A DNA stretch of 64,000 nt from Erigeron canadensis (lineage: Eukaryota; Streptophyta; Magnoliopsida; Asterales; Asteraceae). Numbering within the stretch: position 1 is the first letter of the stretch; each line of letters opens with the position of its first letter. Below, in pieces: positions 44,181-55,050 of this stretch. The stretch spans positions 57,906,587-57,970,586 of the forward strand of contig NC_057761.1 of assembly GCF_010389155.1 (NCBI RefSeq), given 5' to 3'. The notes under the pieces were generated by a model. It was not told the DNA's origin and did no database searches. It worked only from the letters and a program-made list of their open reading frames with translations. The position numbers and the translations under genes were made by a program.

Positions 44181-45030
44181 CTAGATTTTAGACCCGTGTC
44201 CAACACTGGACACGGGATTTACGATATTAACAATATTATATCTTCATACATCTAAGTCATAAAAGCTTACAATTTTAAAAAAACACAGTTTTAAGTGTTA
44301 TATTTTGCAAGTTGTAGTACAATTATCATAGGTTCCTCACTGTCATTATTAGCCTAGACATATTGATGGAATTGTTTGTCGTAGTCATTCCACAAAGACA
44401 CATGCTATATATAATAATTTCTCCATTATAATATATTTTGAAACAGATGTACTCATAATGTGATATTATTAGGAAAAATAATTAAGAATTAAAATATAAA
44501 CATATTTGTGATCCCGAACTTGACATTCAAGTATATGTATTTAATCATGATGTGCGTTCATAACACGCATATGTTTATTTTCAATCACTTGTTCTATGAT
44601 AATATGATAACAATTAAGATTGTTTTATATTCTTTGATAACAATTAGGACTCTTCTAATATTTGTTAATAAGTCATTAGGTTTTCAAATAATTTTTTGTA
44701 GAAAATATTACATATGTTAAATTTTTTTATTTAATTAAATGACTATAAATTTTAAAAAATTCTCTCAAGTTGATGGCTAAAAATAAATATAAATTAAGTA
44801 TTCAGGGCTAAAAAGTATAAATTATTGATGAAAAACAAAAAAGTGTAAATTAATGAGACTTTTTCTACAAATTAATATAAATATTAATATAATAATATAT
44901 TTGGATAAGGATTATTAGGATTTTTAATTTGTAGTTTATCTAAATGATGACATCATCAAAAGTCAATTTGATAAAATCGAACAATATGATTGGTTAATTA
45001 GTCATTAGTTCAACTGTCTTATAGTATATA
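44181..45030 (-). mobile_element. Family C Helitron, first of the second tandem pair
   Basis: Left CTAG at 44181-44184 after A (host T on minus), hairpin CCGTGTCCAACACTGGACACGG, body matching 4665-5758, and the family 5' end (minus TATATACTATAAGACAGTT) at 45012-45030. It is directly joined to the copy starting 45031. Confidence 0.7.
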
Positions 45031-46243
45031 CTAAATTTTAGACCTGCGTCCAACACTGGACACGAGCTTATGATATTATCAATATTAGTTTTTTCATACA
45101 TTTAAGTCATAAAAACTTATAATTTTAAAGATATATATTGCAAGTAATAGTACAATAATCACAGGTTCGTCACTGTCATTATTAGTTGAGACATATTGTT
45201 GGAATTATTTGTCGTAGTCATTCTCTATTATAGAATTTTTTTAAAGCAGTTACACCAATAATGTAATATTATTATGAAAGATAATTAAGAATTAAAATAT
45301 AAAAATACTTATGATCCCGTACTTGACATTCAAGTAGATGTTTTTAATTATGATGTGGGGCCATAACACAGAGAAGTTTATTTCAATCACTTGTCCTATG
45401 ATAACTTTATAACAATTAGGATTGTTTTCCTAGTCTTTGATAATAATTAGGACCCTTGATTTGAGTGCTAATAGTAACTCTAAACATTAATATACAATAT
45501 ATATAAAAAAAAAATTTTGTACCTTTTTGATTGAGAGATGGAATGAATTTTTAATGGGGTTCATATTAATTTGGATTTATCATTCAACTAACCCTCTGTT
45601 GTAAATTGTGTTTTGTTTTATGATCGTCCCATGTTTTGTGATTCCTATAGGTATCAATTTATAATATTTTCTTATAAGAAATATTTATCTTTAGTCATGT
45701 AGTCGACATTGATATTTATATGTGTAAATCTATATTTTATTTTTATATAATAATAAGTCAAGAAAAGTCAAAATTGAAATCTTGAGAAAGTCAAGAGATG
45801 TGATTAAATGGATTGTTTATAACATTTAATGTAAAAATGTAAGTAAAAACAAATTCAAAAGAATATACTTCTAAACATTAAACACATATATTATATTTCA
45901 TCTTTTGAAATAATTTTTTGTACATAATATTTCATACGTTGAAATTGTTTTAACTAATTAAATGATTAACTTTTTTTTTAAATCCTTTTCAAGTTGAAGG
46001 CTAAATCAAGTATAAATTAAGTATTAAGGGTTAAAAAATGTAAATTATTGATGGAAAACAAAAAAGTATAAATTAATGAGACTTTTTCGATAAATACTAA
46101 TATAATAATATATTTGAATAATGATTATTAGAATTTTTAATTTATAATTAAATTCAATGATGACATAAGCGAAAGTCAATTTGATAAAATTAAGCAATTT
46201 GATTGGTTAATAAATTATTAGTTCAACTGTCTTATAGTATATA
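45031..46243 (-). mobile_element. Family C Helitron, second of the second tandem pair
   Basis: The left terminus reads CTAAATTTTAGACC, a one-base change from CTAGATTTTAGACC, with an intact hairpin TCCAACACTGGACACGAG. The 5' end on the minus strand is again TATATACTATAAGACAGTT at the right border. It is longer than its partners (about 1.2 kb). Confidence 0.65.
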
Positions 46244-46612
46244 TTATTATTATTATATTAAGATTAAGATTTAATTAATGTACTATTATATTTACTAGTT
46301 TTACTCGTAAGACACAATTGAAACATAATAATGATAATTTTATTATTTTTCAGACTTACAACTTAGGTATTCAGGTTTATAACGTTTAATTAAAATTAAT
46401 ACTTCTGTTACAATTTCAATTGTAATTCATTTTAGTAAATCATACACATTTAACTATTTGTCATTTGTACACGTAATGCAAATTTTTTGTTCGAAGTAAA
46501 TTGTTAATGAGACATTAGATAAAAACTTTCAGAAAACAACACATAATAATGACTCAAAAGATGGAAAGAACTTACAATCATGCCTTCATTCAATTATATA
46601 TACTATTAATTA

Positions 46613-47055
46613 CGAGAACGGTATCTGCGCATTGCGGCGGTGATGGAGGTGATCGATGACGGGGTAGTGATGTAATGGCGGCGGCGGCGGTGGCGGTGAT
46701 GCGGTGATCTACCTGATGGGCTCCGCCCTCAGATTTAAAAATTCGTCGAAAGTATATCAAATGACCACTCTTATGAAAGAACATTAAATTTTAAGAACAC
46801 CGATATAATTTTTATAATTTATCGATGTACGGTTTTTGAAATAAAAGATTTTGAATGAATTAGAAGGATAAAATGATTTATGGAGGAGAGAAACAAAATG
46901 ATTGGTTGAGATTTGAGAAGAGAGAAAGGATATTATAATTATTTTAGTAAATATAAAATAGATGGGAGTGACATTTTAGAAAATTACTTAAAATCAATAT
47001 TGAAAATTTAAATTCAATGTTGAAAATCTTCAGAAGATCTGCTTCATATGGTAAA
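46613..47055 (-). mobile_element. CTYG-ended Helitron (family D)
   Basis: Left end CGAG (minus CTCG) after A (46612), then TGCGCATTGCGGCGGTGAT, a GGC-rich tract, and the conserved body with ATCGATGTACGGTTTTTGA. The right end resembles the family 5' terminus (minus ACCATATGAAGCAGATC). Confidence 0.6.
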
Positions 47056-47174
47056 AGTTTTAAACTAACTTATATAGCGACATAATTGACACTCCATAAC
47101 GGCATAACACATATGGAACCTAATGTGGTTTTGCCATTATATATATATATATATAACATACTGATTTTTAATTA

Positions 47175-47272
47175 GGCGGTTGGAGGTTCAACACAAGTAC
47201 TTTAAAGCAACACAACCATTTCAAAACGAAAATTGAGGTCCCGTACACGAGGTTAAATTATACTACGACTAG
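47175..47272 (+). mobile_element. Helitron 3' end, family E relative
   Basis: GAGGTTCAACACAAGTAC, then ACAACCATTTCAAAACGAAAATTGAGG and CTAG (47269-47272) before T. This follows the order of the family E tail in DER intron 7, but the hairpin (TCCCGTACACGA) has decayed. The 5' border is unknown. Confidence 0.45.
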
Positions 47273-47604
47273 TTACAAACATTAGATTATACTAAATTGC
47301 CATTATCTATTTCTATCTCTATTACAAACATTTGTTCTCTTTCATTTTTCCAACTAACTAGTTGATAATCGCAACATACTTTTTTTTTTCTTCACTAATT
47401 TAAACATTTTCACCTAAAATATCTATAAAATCTTTAATGATATTTACAACATGCATTCAGTAACCTTTAAAATAAAAATATCACTCCTTTTTACATCAAT
47501 CCCTTTTACAATAATGACTACATCGCCGCCGCCGCAACTCGTCGTCACCGTCACCACCTGTTGTGTTGTCGCCACACCGCCGCATCGCGCAAACATTTGT
47601 CTAG
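47273..47604 (+). mobile_element. Family B Helitron, abutting another Helitron end
   Basis: The tail CGCATCGCGCAAACATTTGTCTAG (CTAG 47601-47604) before T, and an upstream body (phrases TTTACATCAATCCCTTTTACA and a CCGCCGCC-rich tract), match the 10364 and 62196 copies. The 5' border is not certain and probably lies just after the CTAG at 47269-47272. Confidence 0.55.
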
Positions 47605-48773
47605 TACTATTTTATAACTCATTGAAAATGACGTTTTTGGGCCCGAAAACTGACCCAAGCCAAGGCGTGCAACTTGTAAAATTTTGGAAAGGTGACAAGA
47701 TTGGATGAAATATAATGAAGTATTATGTTCGGTATAAAGTAAGGGCTTGTTTGTTTTTTTAATCATTAAGTGATTGGATGAATTAAGTTGATTCGATGAT
47801 CAAATAATGTATGTACGTATTAAGTCAATACAGTTTTTTTTTTTATTAAGACAAAGACAAACAACTTTGATTGATTTAACGATTTAAGTACTTTTTATTA
47901 AGTTCATTATTAAGTTATAAATAAATAAACTCAACTTAAGTATCTTGTTTTTTTTATAAAAAAAAGTGCTAAATTATTGTATTAATCGGTAGCAAAATAT
48001 GATAACATCACTCTTACTTATTGCACAAACTAAACTATGAAAAGGTGTATCAAGATAAATGATAAAATTGAGATGTTATTTTTGAAGTGAAACCTTATTT
48101 TTCGAAGACAAAGTAAGATGACAATGCGAACTTTTATCTTAAGGGCTGAGAAGAAAGGGGTAGAAAACATACAGAGTTCATAAATCTTAAAAGTCATATA
48201 AATTTCTTCGTTGCAAGCATGTGCTATCTTTTTTTTATTTATTTTAATAATTATAACTAATCCGAAATTATTGAGCCGCCCTAATTACTCCAACTCTATT
48301 TTACTAAATCATACAACTATTTGTATTGAAACAACTATTGTGAGCCATCAATTATTTTTGGCTCAGCAATTTATCGAAAGTGATTATCATGGACTTACCC
48401 ACTATACTAAGTTCAAACCTCATAGCAAAGGAACCCGGGAGTGTCCCCCATCTACACGATCGGTTGACAACTGGGCAAGCTTAGCCCTCCTTGTAACTCA
48501 TGATCAATTATTTTTGTAGTATGGTATTATATTACGAGTATTATTCATAGGAAAATTAATGTTTATAAACGATAGGCCTAGTTAAAAATGTGCCTAATGA
48601 TTATGTAAATATGTTTTTCTGAGTAATAAACGGTATTAAAATGACGATACTCCCACTTTGACTTAAATAACAAGCTTCGACCACAAAAGCTCAGTATTGT
48701 CCATACTCCACGTCTATACCCAAAAGTTATACTTCTAATCTAATAGATTGTATCGCATTTATTTTCTATTTTA
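47605..48773. other. Gene-less AT-rich sequence
   Basis: Several short ORFs are compositionally random. No family recognised. Confidence 0.45.
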
Positions 48774-49091
48774 GGGTAAATGAGTGGTTTACCCTGATGA
48801 CTTATAGGTCTTATGTTCGAATCATCATTCAGCCAACTTTGAGATATAGGTAGAATTATGAGGACTTGACTTCACCCAGGTTTAAGTCTGCGGGGGCAAA
48901 GTTTACCCCTGTTAATTGTCGTGCTTTCAGACGGATTAGTTGGGGATTTTCCCCCAATTGGGTGTTTGAAATATACATATATATTTCGAGTGATCTCTCT
49001 AACGCGAACCCGGTTAAGTCAACGTATGCTAGATCCCTCATTGTCGAATCGCGACACGAAGTTTCAAGCGAAATTCACCTTTAAAAAAAAG
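48774..49091 (+). mobile_element. tRNA-derived SINE, second family
   Basis: A-box-like TGAGTGGTTTACCCTGATG, B-box-like TTATGTTCGAATC, then GGTTTAAGTCTGCGGGGGCA and a conserved CTCTCTAACGCGAACCCGGT. It ends in TTAAAAAAAAG. A target duplication was not found. Confidence 0.65.
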
Positions 49092-50739
49092 TGATAAAGT
49101 CTACATAAATTTTTTTATAGTTGTTGAGGCATATAAAATTACATTTTTGAGTCGTAACGATTTTTTTTAGCATGGCTTTCCCAATCAATTGGTTTGATTA
49201 AAAATGGGATGAGTGTCATAAACGATATGATTAGTTGAAGTTATAATTGATATTTCATTGATAAAACTATATATGGCATGTAAAAGCAAAGTTTGGATTG
49301 GAAGATAAGGGTAATGCTTTAAGTCATAAGCTTCATGGTGCAAAAAAGGAATCACATGGCACATGTTGCAATGAGAAGAGAACAAAACATAACGTGAAAG
49401 GAAAGAAAAGAAGTGGAATCCCACATTACCATTGTGTTTGTTCCTCTTCTTTTTGTCGGTCTATTACTTATCCTTGCATCATTTGGGATCAAAAAAAGTA
49501 AAAGACATTTAGACCATGTATATAACGAACACTAAAGAGATATATTTTGATTTTAGTGTTATTTCCATTTCTGTAGCTTAATTTTTTGCTTTGACAAATG
49601 GGACTGTTTTTTATGTGAAATTAGTAAGATGGTTGTAGACTTGTAGTCATCAAGTAATGGGGAATGGAATTGGGTTTTTAGTGATGTTTGAGCTTTTATA
49701 GATATTGTTAATGTGGTTTCGTCATGGAGGTAAAAAGAAGTTCATGGCAAGTCACAATCCGTTTATGGCCCATAACCGGTCATGGTGATATTTGTTTACG
49801 ACATTGGTTCATCACATACCGTTAGTTTTGTGTTTTCCTTTTATAGGCATTATCATGATGTATAGGACCACAGCGATAACCCTTCTATTTTACATTCTTT
49901 TATCATGATGTATGTACCAAGCTAACTTTTGATTAGTCTTTTTAAGGCTTTGAGCATAAGTCATTGTATCAAATATAATATAAACTATGATAATAATAAA
50001 ATCTGGAATGTTTTTCAATGTTAACAGAGCATTAGAAATGTAGGAGAAATGAATTATCCTTCCTCGTAGCAAATCTTCATTTATTCTCTAACTCAATATA
50101 TCAGGATGATTAGATTAATAGATCACTTATTCTCTCCTTTTCTCTAATTTTTAATCTTAATTAGGATCACTTTAGCAGATATCCTGTTGTCAAAATAAAC
50201 ATTTCAAACCTAAATAGGTACTTAGCATGATTCCATTAATATTTTTTGAAAAATATAGATCATTTGCTCGTAACACGGGATCTAGCTTACGTTGTCTTAA
50301 CCAAGTCCGCGCTAAAGAGCCTCCTCACCCTCAATACTTAGCATGATTCCATTAATAACTCGCAATGATTTTGAAACAAAAACTTTTGCTTCACTGCCAA
50401 AAATGAAAATGTTGCAACAATTGTGTCTCAAATAACAAAATGTTGAGAAAAATCATACAGCAAATGCAGAGCATATGCAGTCACCGAGTTATGCATAGAA
50501 ATAGTCGGTACTGTGGTACTGTGGAAGAAACAAGGACTCAAATATATATATATATATATATATATATTTTATAAAACTAACAAGGACCATGGTACTGTGG
50601 AAGAAACAAATTGTTGATTACTTTAATTTATTCACTGTTGTGTGTAATTATCGATTATGAATCCTACTAATAAGCACTTAGGCAAGCTAACCTCCTTAAG
50701 CATAACACTCAACCTGGCAAAACCGATGTGTCATATAAG
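49092..50739. other. 3' flank of the PPR gene, no gene seen
   Basis: AT-rich with a (TA)n microsatellite at 50540-50566. No recognisable coding. Confidence 0.45.
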
Positions 50740-52770
50740 CTAAAAACTTGACAATAGAAGGAATTGAATATCTATATCTTGAAAACACACAAGTTGTTTT
50801 GTTAGTTGAACCAAAAGTTCACTTATTTCCTGATGTTGAGGGTGTGATTTGTCTCTAATAATAAACTGAAAAACATTTCCATTCACCTCAATTGCACTAC
50901 AACCAGGAGTCTTGCCTACTCCTCTTACTCTCATCAACTTCCTCACCTCCATTGACTTCTCAAACATCTTTGCCTCACGGTACATACCGGCTAACAAAAC
51001 ATAGGTCCCACTATCAGTAGGGTCCAATTCAAGAAGTTTGAAAGCCGCACGTTCACCCATCTCAACGTCCCCGTGAATTCTACAAGCAAAAAACAATGCA
51101 CCCCAAACAATTTCGTCTGCTTTGATTGGCATAGTCTTGATTAGCTCCTCAGCTTCTTTCAGTAAACCAGCCCTACCAAGAAGGTCAACCATACAAGAGT
51201 AGTGTTTACTTTTGGGAACAATGTTGAAAACGGAGGTCATTTGGGAGAAAATCTTGCGACCCTCATTTACCAAACCACCATGACAACAAGCTGATAGGAC
51301 ACCTAAAAATGTGATTTCATCTGGGGTTAGACCAATATTGATCATCTCCCAGAAATGAGATATGGCATCATGAGCCAAGCCATGGTTGGCAAGGCCATTG
51401 ATTATGGCAGTCCATGTTAAAGAATTTCGGTTAGGTATTTCATTGAACACTTCAAATGCCTTTCCTATGTTACCACATTTGGCATACATGTCGACTAATG
51501 CAGTACCTAAGGCAACGTTTATAGACATATTGTGTTTTGTGATGTACTGATGGACCCAAATCCCAACATCAAGTGCTCCAAGTTGTGAGCATGCAGACAA
51601 ACAATAAAGCATGGTTACCTCATCGGGTTGAATTTTCATACCTTGCATTTCATGGAACGTAGCTAATGCATCTTCAAAATATTTGGCTTGAATGTAAACA
51701 CCGATCATGGCATTGCATGAAACCACATTTTTTTCAGGCATTTCCATAAACAGCTTCTTGGCAACATCTATATGACCATTTTTACCATAACCAACAATCA
51801 TGGTGGTCCAAGACACTATGGTCTTTCTAGTCATTTTGTGGAATAAACTCTTTGCGACGCCTATATTCCCACACTTCACATACATGTCCATTAAGGCATT
51901 AGCAAGTGGAACCGTCATTTTTATTCGATTTTCTTCTATACATTGATGAAGTTTCCTCCCAAGATTTAAGTTTTCAAGTTGAGCACAAGAAGATATCATT
52001 CCTATCATTGTAACCTCATCTGGAGTAATCCCTTTTTCCTCCATCTGTTCATACAATTTCAAGGCCTCTGATGGCTTCCCATTCCTAACATACCCATTAA
52101 TAATTGAATTCCAAGACACCAAATCTCTGACACAACTTTCATTAAACACCTTGTGTGCTTCATATAGTTCCCCACATGACACCAATAAATGAATAACTGC
52201 GTTATTTACATACATATCAGATTGAAAACCTAAATGAATTACATGCCCAATAACTGAAAAACCCATCCTAATCAAAGACAACTTGGCGCAACATTTAAGT
52301 AACAAAGGATATGTGTGATTATCAGGTCGCAATACGTTGCCCCTTCTCAAAATCTCCATATACAACAAAAGACTTTCTTCTGGTTTTTCACTCGTGCAGT
52401 AACCCCTAATCATTACATTCCATGAAAATACGTTTGGGCTCCGTAAATTGTTCAATATTCTTTTACAGTAATCAAGATTCTTTGATTCGGAAAGGGCACA
52501 AAAGGCAACTAATCGACTTGCAGCTAACCCATCTAAGATTAACCCCGTTATGATCATTTGAGTCTGAATTTGTTTCACTTGAGTCGTCGATTTGCATTTT
52601 TCTAACAAAGATAAAAGTGGGTTTGAGAGGATGAAAGAATGCGTTGTGTTCCAATTGATGGGTTCGTCTTTGTGAGGCAAAAGCGATCTTGTCGTGTAAG
52701 AAAAAGTGAGTATGGGATACGGGGGAGGTTTGTGAGTACATTGAAGAAATCTAAGGCATGATACGATCAT
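50740..52770 (-). CDS. E-type PLS pentatricopeptide repeat protein, SLO1-like (676 aa)
   Basis: A single uninterrupted exon from ATG 52770 to TAG 50740, as is normal for plant PPR genes. The conserved block starting LLSLLEKCKSTTQVKQ is followed by a string of P, L and S repeats. Typical phrases include FSWNVMIRGY, DLVSWNSIINGYVRNGKPSEALKLYEQM, NALMDMYVKCGNIGVAKSLF and SCMVDLLGRAGLLKEAEELI. An E domain follows (IVWGALFFACRIHGD, then GTYVLLAGMYREAKMFEKS) with an E+-like tail (GCSAIEVNGNVFQFIIRDKSHPQ). No DYW cytidine-deaminase domain is present. By recollection of family members it is closest to At2g22410 (SLOW GROWTH 1), a mitochondrial editing factor for nad4 and nad9 sites. That orthology is inference. 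The N-terminus has Arg and Ser with few acidic residues, as expected for organelle targeting. The gene is intact and has no retrotransposon insertion. Confidence 0.93.
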   Translation of the reverse strand: MIVSCLRFLQCTHKPPPYPILTFSYTTRSLLPHKDEPINWNTTHSFILSNPLLSLLEKCKSTTQVKQIQTQMIITGLILDGLAASRLVAFCALSESKNLDYCKRILNNLRSPNVFSWNVMIRGYCTSEKPEESLLLYMEILRRGNVLRPDNHTYPLLLKCCAKLSLIRMGFSVIGHVIHLGFQSDMYVNNAVIHLLVSCGELYEAHKVFNESCVRDLVSWNSIINGYVRNGKPSEALKLYEQMEEKGITPDEVTMIGMISSCAQLENLNLGRKLHQCIEENRIKMTVPLANALMDMYVKCGNIGVAKSLFHKMTRKTIVSWTTMIVGYGKNGHIDVAKKLFMEMPEKNVVSCNAMIGVYIQAKYFEDALATFHEMQGMKIQPDEVTMLYCLSACSQLGALDVGIWVHQYITKHNMSINVALGTALVDMYAKCGNIGKAFEVFNEIPNRNSLTWTAIINGLANHGLAHDAISHFWEMINIGLTPDEITFLGVLSACCHGGLVNEGRKIFSQMTSVFNIVPKSKHYSCMVDLLGRAGLLKEAEELIKTMPIKADEIVWGALFFACRIHGDVEMGERAAFKLLELDPTDSGTYVLLAGMYREAKMFEKSMEVRKLMRVRGVGKTPGCSAIEVNGNVFQFIIRDKSHPQHQEISELLVQLTKQLVCFQDIDIQFLLLSSF

Positions 52771-54134
52771 CACAAATCAGATAAAGCTCAGTTTTTGCAC
52801 CTTAATATTCAGAAGACTTAAGGCATGACACAATTATACCCTGCTAACAAAACGTGAGAATCGAGATGACACTTGTTCATGGGTATGTCTCCATTTTTGG
52901 TTATACGATCAGAAAAAAACACTCGTCCAAAATATAACCCAACATCAGGAGATGCAACCACATTGATTTCAGCATCCCTACAATCATCATAGATAACAAA
53001 CAAGTTTAGAACTTTCAGCACCTCAAAAATTGAGTTGGGTCGTACAGCCGAACTTCAGGTTTAAAATCGATAAGGAAACATTATATTTCTACAATAAATA
53101 AACTTAAAAATAATCTACTCAAAGTTTCAAACAACAGTAATCCTGGTATAGAAAAAACCTTAACAGTTTCAAGCACAGGTTATAGTTAAATGATGGGGCA
53201 TTACATCAAACATGTGGTGTGCACTTTTTTCAAGTTACAAAGCAAACACACTAGTAAGTTAATATGATTAGACATACTCACACATCTTTAGTCCATAGCT
53301 TTTATTGCATGCATACATATATATATATATATATATATCACAAACCTGAGAGTTGAAGGAGTGCAATTGGCAAGAGGAAACCATAACTTCTCCTGTTGCA
53401 GTTTTTGTGTTGTTGATTGTATAAATTTGCATTCACCTTAATTTTACCTTTTTAACCAATTAAAATTAATAACATATGAATTTTTTTTTAGATAAATTTT
53501 GAACATATAGATAGAGCGCAGAGATATGAAGTTTGGGGGCTTTGTTAGAAGTTACAAATCATTACTAGTTTACGAGGTTTTTGGGTGTAGCGGTTTTGAG
53601 GTGAGAAATAATATGAAAATTGAAATAAGTTTCTTGTTTTAGATACGCAAATTGTATTTCTTGAAAGTATTGTAATTTAGTACTCCGTATTTTCTGGGCA
53701 CAGAAAAAAAAAAAAAAAAGATTTGTTGGACAAACTTATCTGGTTACCATTGCAGCAGGTTACACGTATAAACATATATTTTTAATTTGAGAAAATATTG
53801 AATGTTGTTAATAGCATTAATTCTCCTCTCAAAATCTCCTATTTGTTATATGTTAAATAATAATCATCCATTTCTAAAAGTGAAGGCAACAACAACTGTC
53901 TAATTGCTATTAACAGCATATTAGACATCCCTTTTTAATTTATCTATTTAATTATTCCGTATTTAATTAAATGAATAAATATCTAACATGAATGAATATG
54001 AATATACGAGACCAAAAATACATATATGCGTGAAATATACGAGTAACATTTATTTATAGGTTTTTTTATTTTAACATAACAATGATTTATAGAAGAACCA
54101 AAGAATTATGTGTAATTTTCAATCAATACTAACA
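52771..54134. other. Spacer between the PPR and LBD genes
   Basis: Includes the presumed 5' region of the PPR gene and a (TA)n tract at 53317-53338. A short minus ORF at 52818-53021 is not supported. Confidence 0.45.
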
Positions 54135-54674
54135 TCAATAGAACCAAGAATTAAAAGGGTCATATACGCCATGATCAATGCCATTTTGCTGATCACCCAA
54201 TCTTGATGTCGTTACCGCTCCTTCAACACCAGCATCAAGTAAGGCAATTTCCGCTTGAGCTTTTGCTAGTTGCGTTTGGGCTATACGAATTTCCCAATGC
54301 AACTGTGATATTATGCTAACACACCCGTATACAGGGTCTTGTATTCTACATTTGGCCTCATAATACAAGCATTCTATTGCATTCCCTCGTAGTTGCTCCG
54401 GCAATCCCTATACACCATGATGCCAATTTATAAAAAAGCAGAAAAAATGCTTTACTTTACATGTCTAATTATAATAACCATGCATCAACTTTAAGAATAA
54501 TGGAAGCAAAACACGATTTACCTCAAGCATTTTCCCAATGTTGTTGGCGCCGTATATTCTATGAACACAAACGAATCGTTGAGGGTTATTGGAAGGAAAA
54601 TACGGTGCAAAATTGCAATTTGAAGGGCATCTTCTTCTAAAATACTTGCAAGCCGCACATCGAGTAGTAGTCAT
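54135..54674 (-). CDS. LOB-domain protein, LBD23/24-like (2 exons, 141 aa)
   Basis: Exon 1 is 54674-54522 and exon 2 is 54407-54135, joined at phase 0. The N-terminal LOB zinc-finger-like motif C-x2-C-x6-C-x3-C is at residues 6-20 (CAACKYFRRRCPSNC), followed by FAPYFPSNNPQRFVCVHRIYGANNIGKML and the EAKCRIQDPVYGCV block. The terminal coiled-coil-like region is rich in Gln, Ala and Leu (QLHWEIRIAQTQLAKAQAEIALL). The order and the intron position after KMLE fit the LBD family of plant-specific DNA-binding proteins that act in organ boundaries and lateral organ or root development. The short C-terminus resembles LBD23/LBD24. I chose ATG 54674, two residues before the usual TRC. An in-frame ATG at 54710 would add 12 residues. 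Specific targets cannot be inferred. Confidence 0.9.
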
Positions 54675-55050
54675 TTGATCAAGTTGTGAAATATGTATGA
54701 AGATGTTCAAAAGTGAAATGAAAATCTAGTCTAAAGATTTTAAGGAAATCTAATGGAAGATTTCGGTTTTTATGTTGAAGAAATCTAACGGCTAAATTTG
54801 AACATTCTAAAAAAACTATGTTCCAATATAGGAAAGTTTTTAAGGGAGTAAACCAATTTAATTAATTTTAAAGAAGTAGAATGTGTTTGTGCGTATTAAG
54901 TTGCTTTACCGTTTGAGCACCGCACATTGATAAAGGTCAACATTAGAATTTGGTGATTATCTATGATTTTATTCAAAATTACAGCATCAAGACAGCTAAA
55001 AGTTGGACTTCATTTGAAAAGATATATTTATCTTCACATTTGCAAATTGC

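Noticed and set aside
52818..53021. 67-aa minus ORF upstream of the PPR gene
   Set aside because: Probably 5' leader of the PPR transcript; no recognised domain or splice structure.
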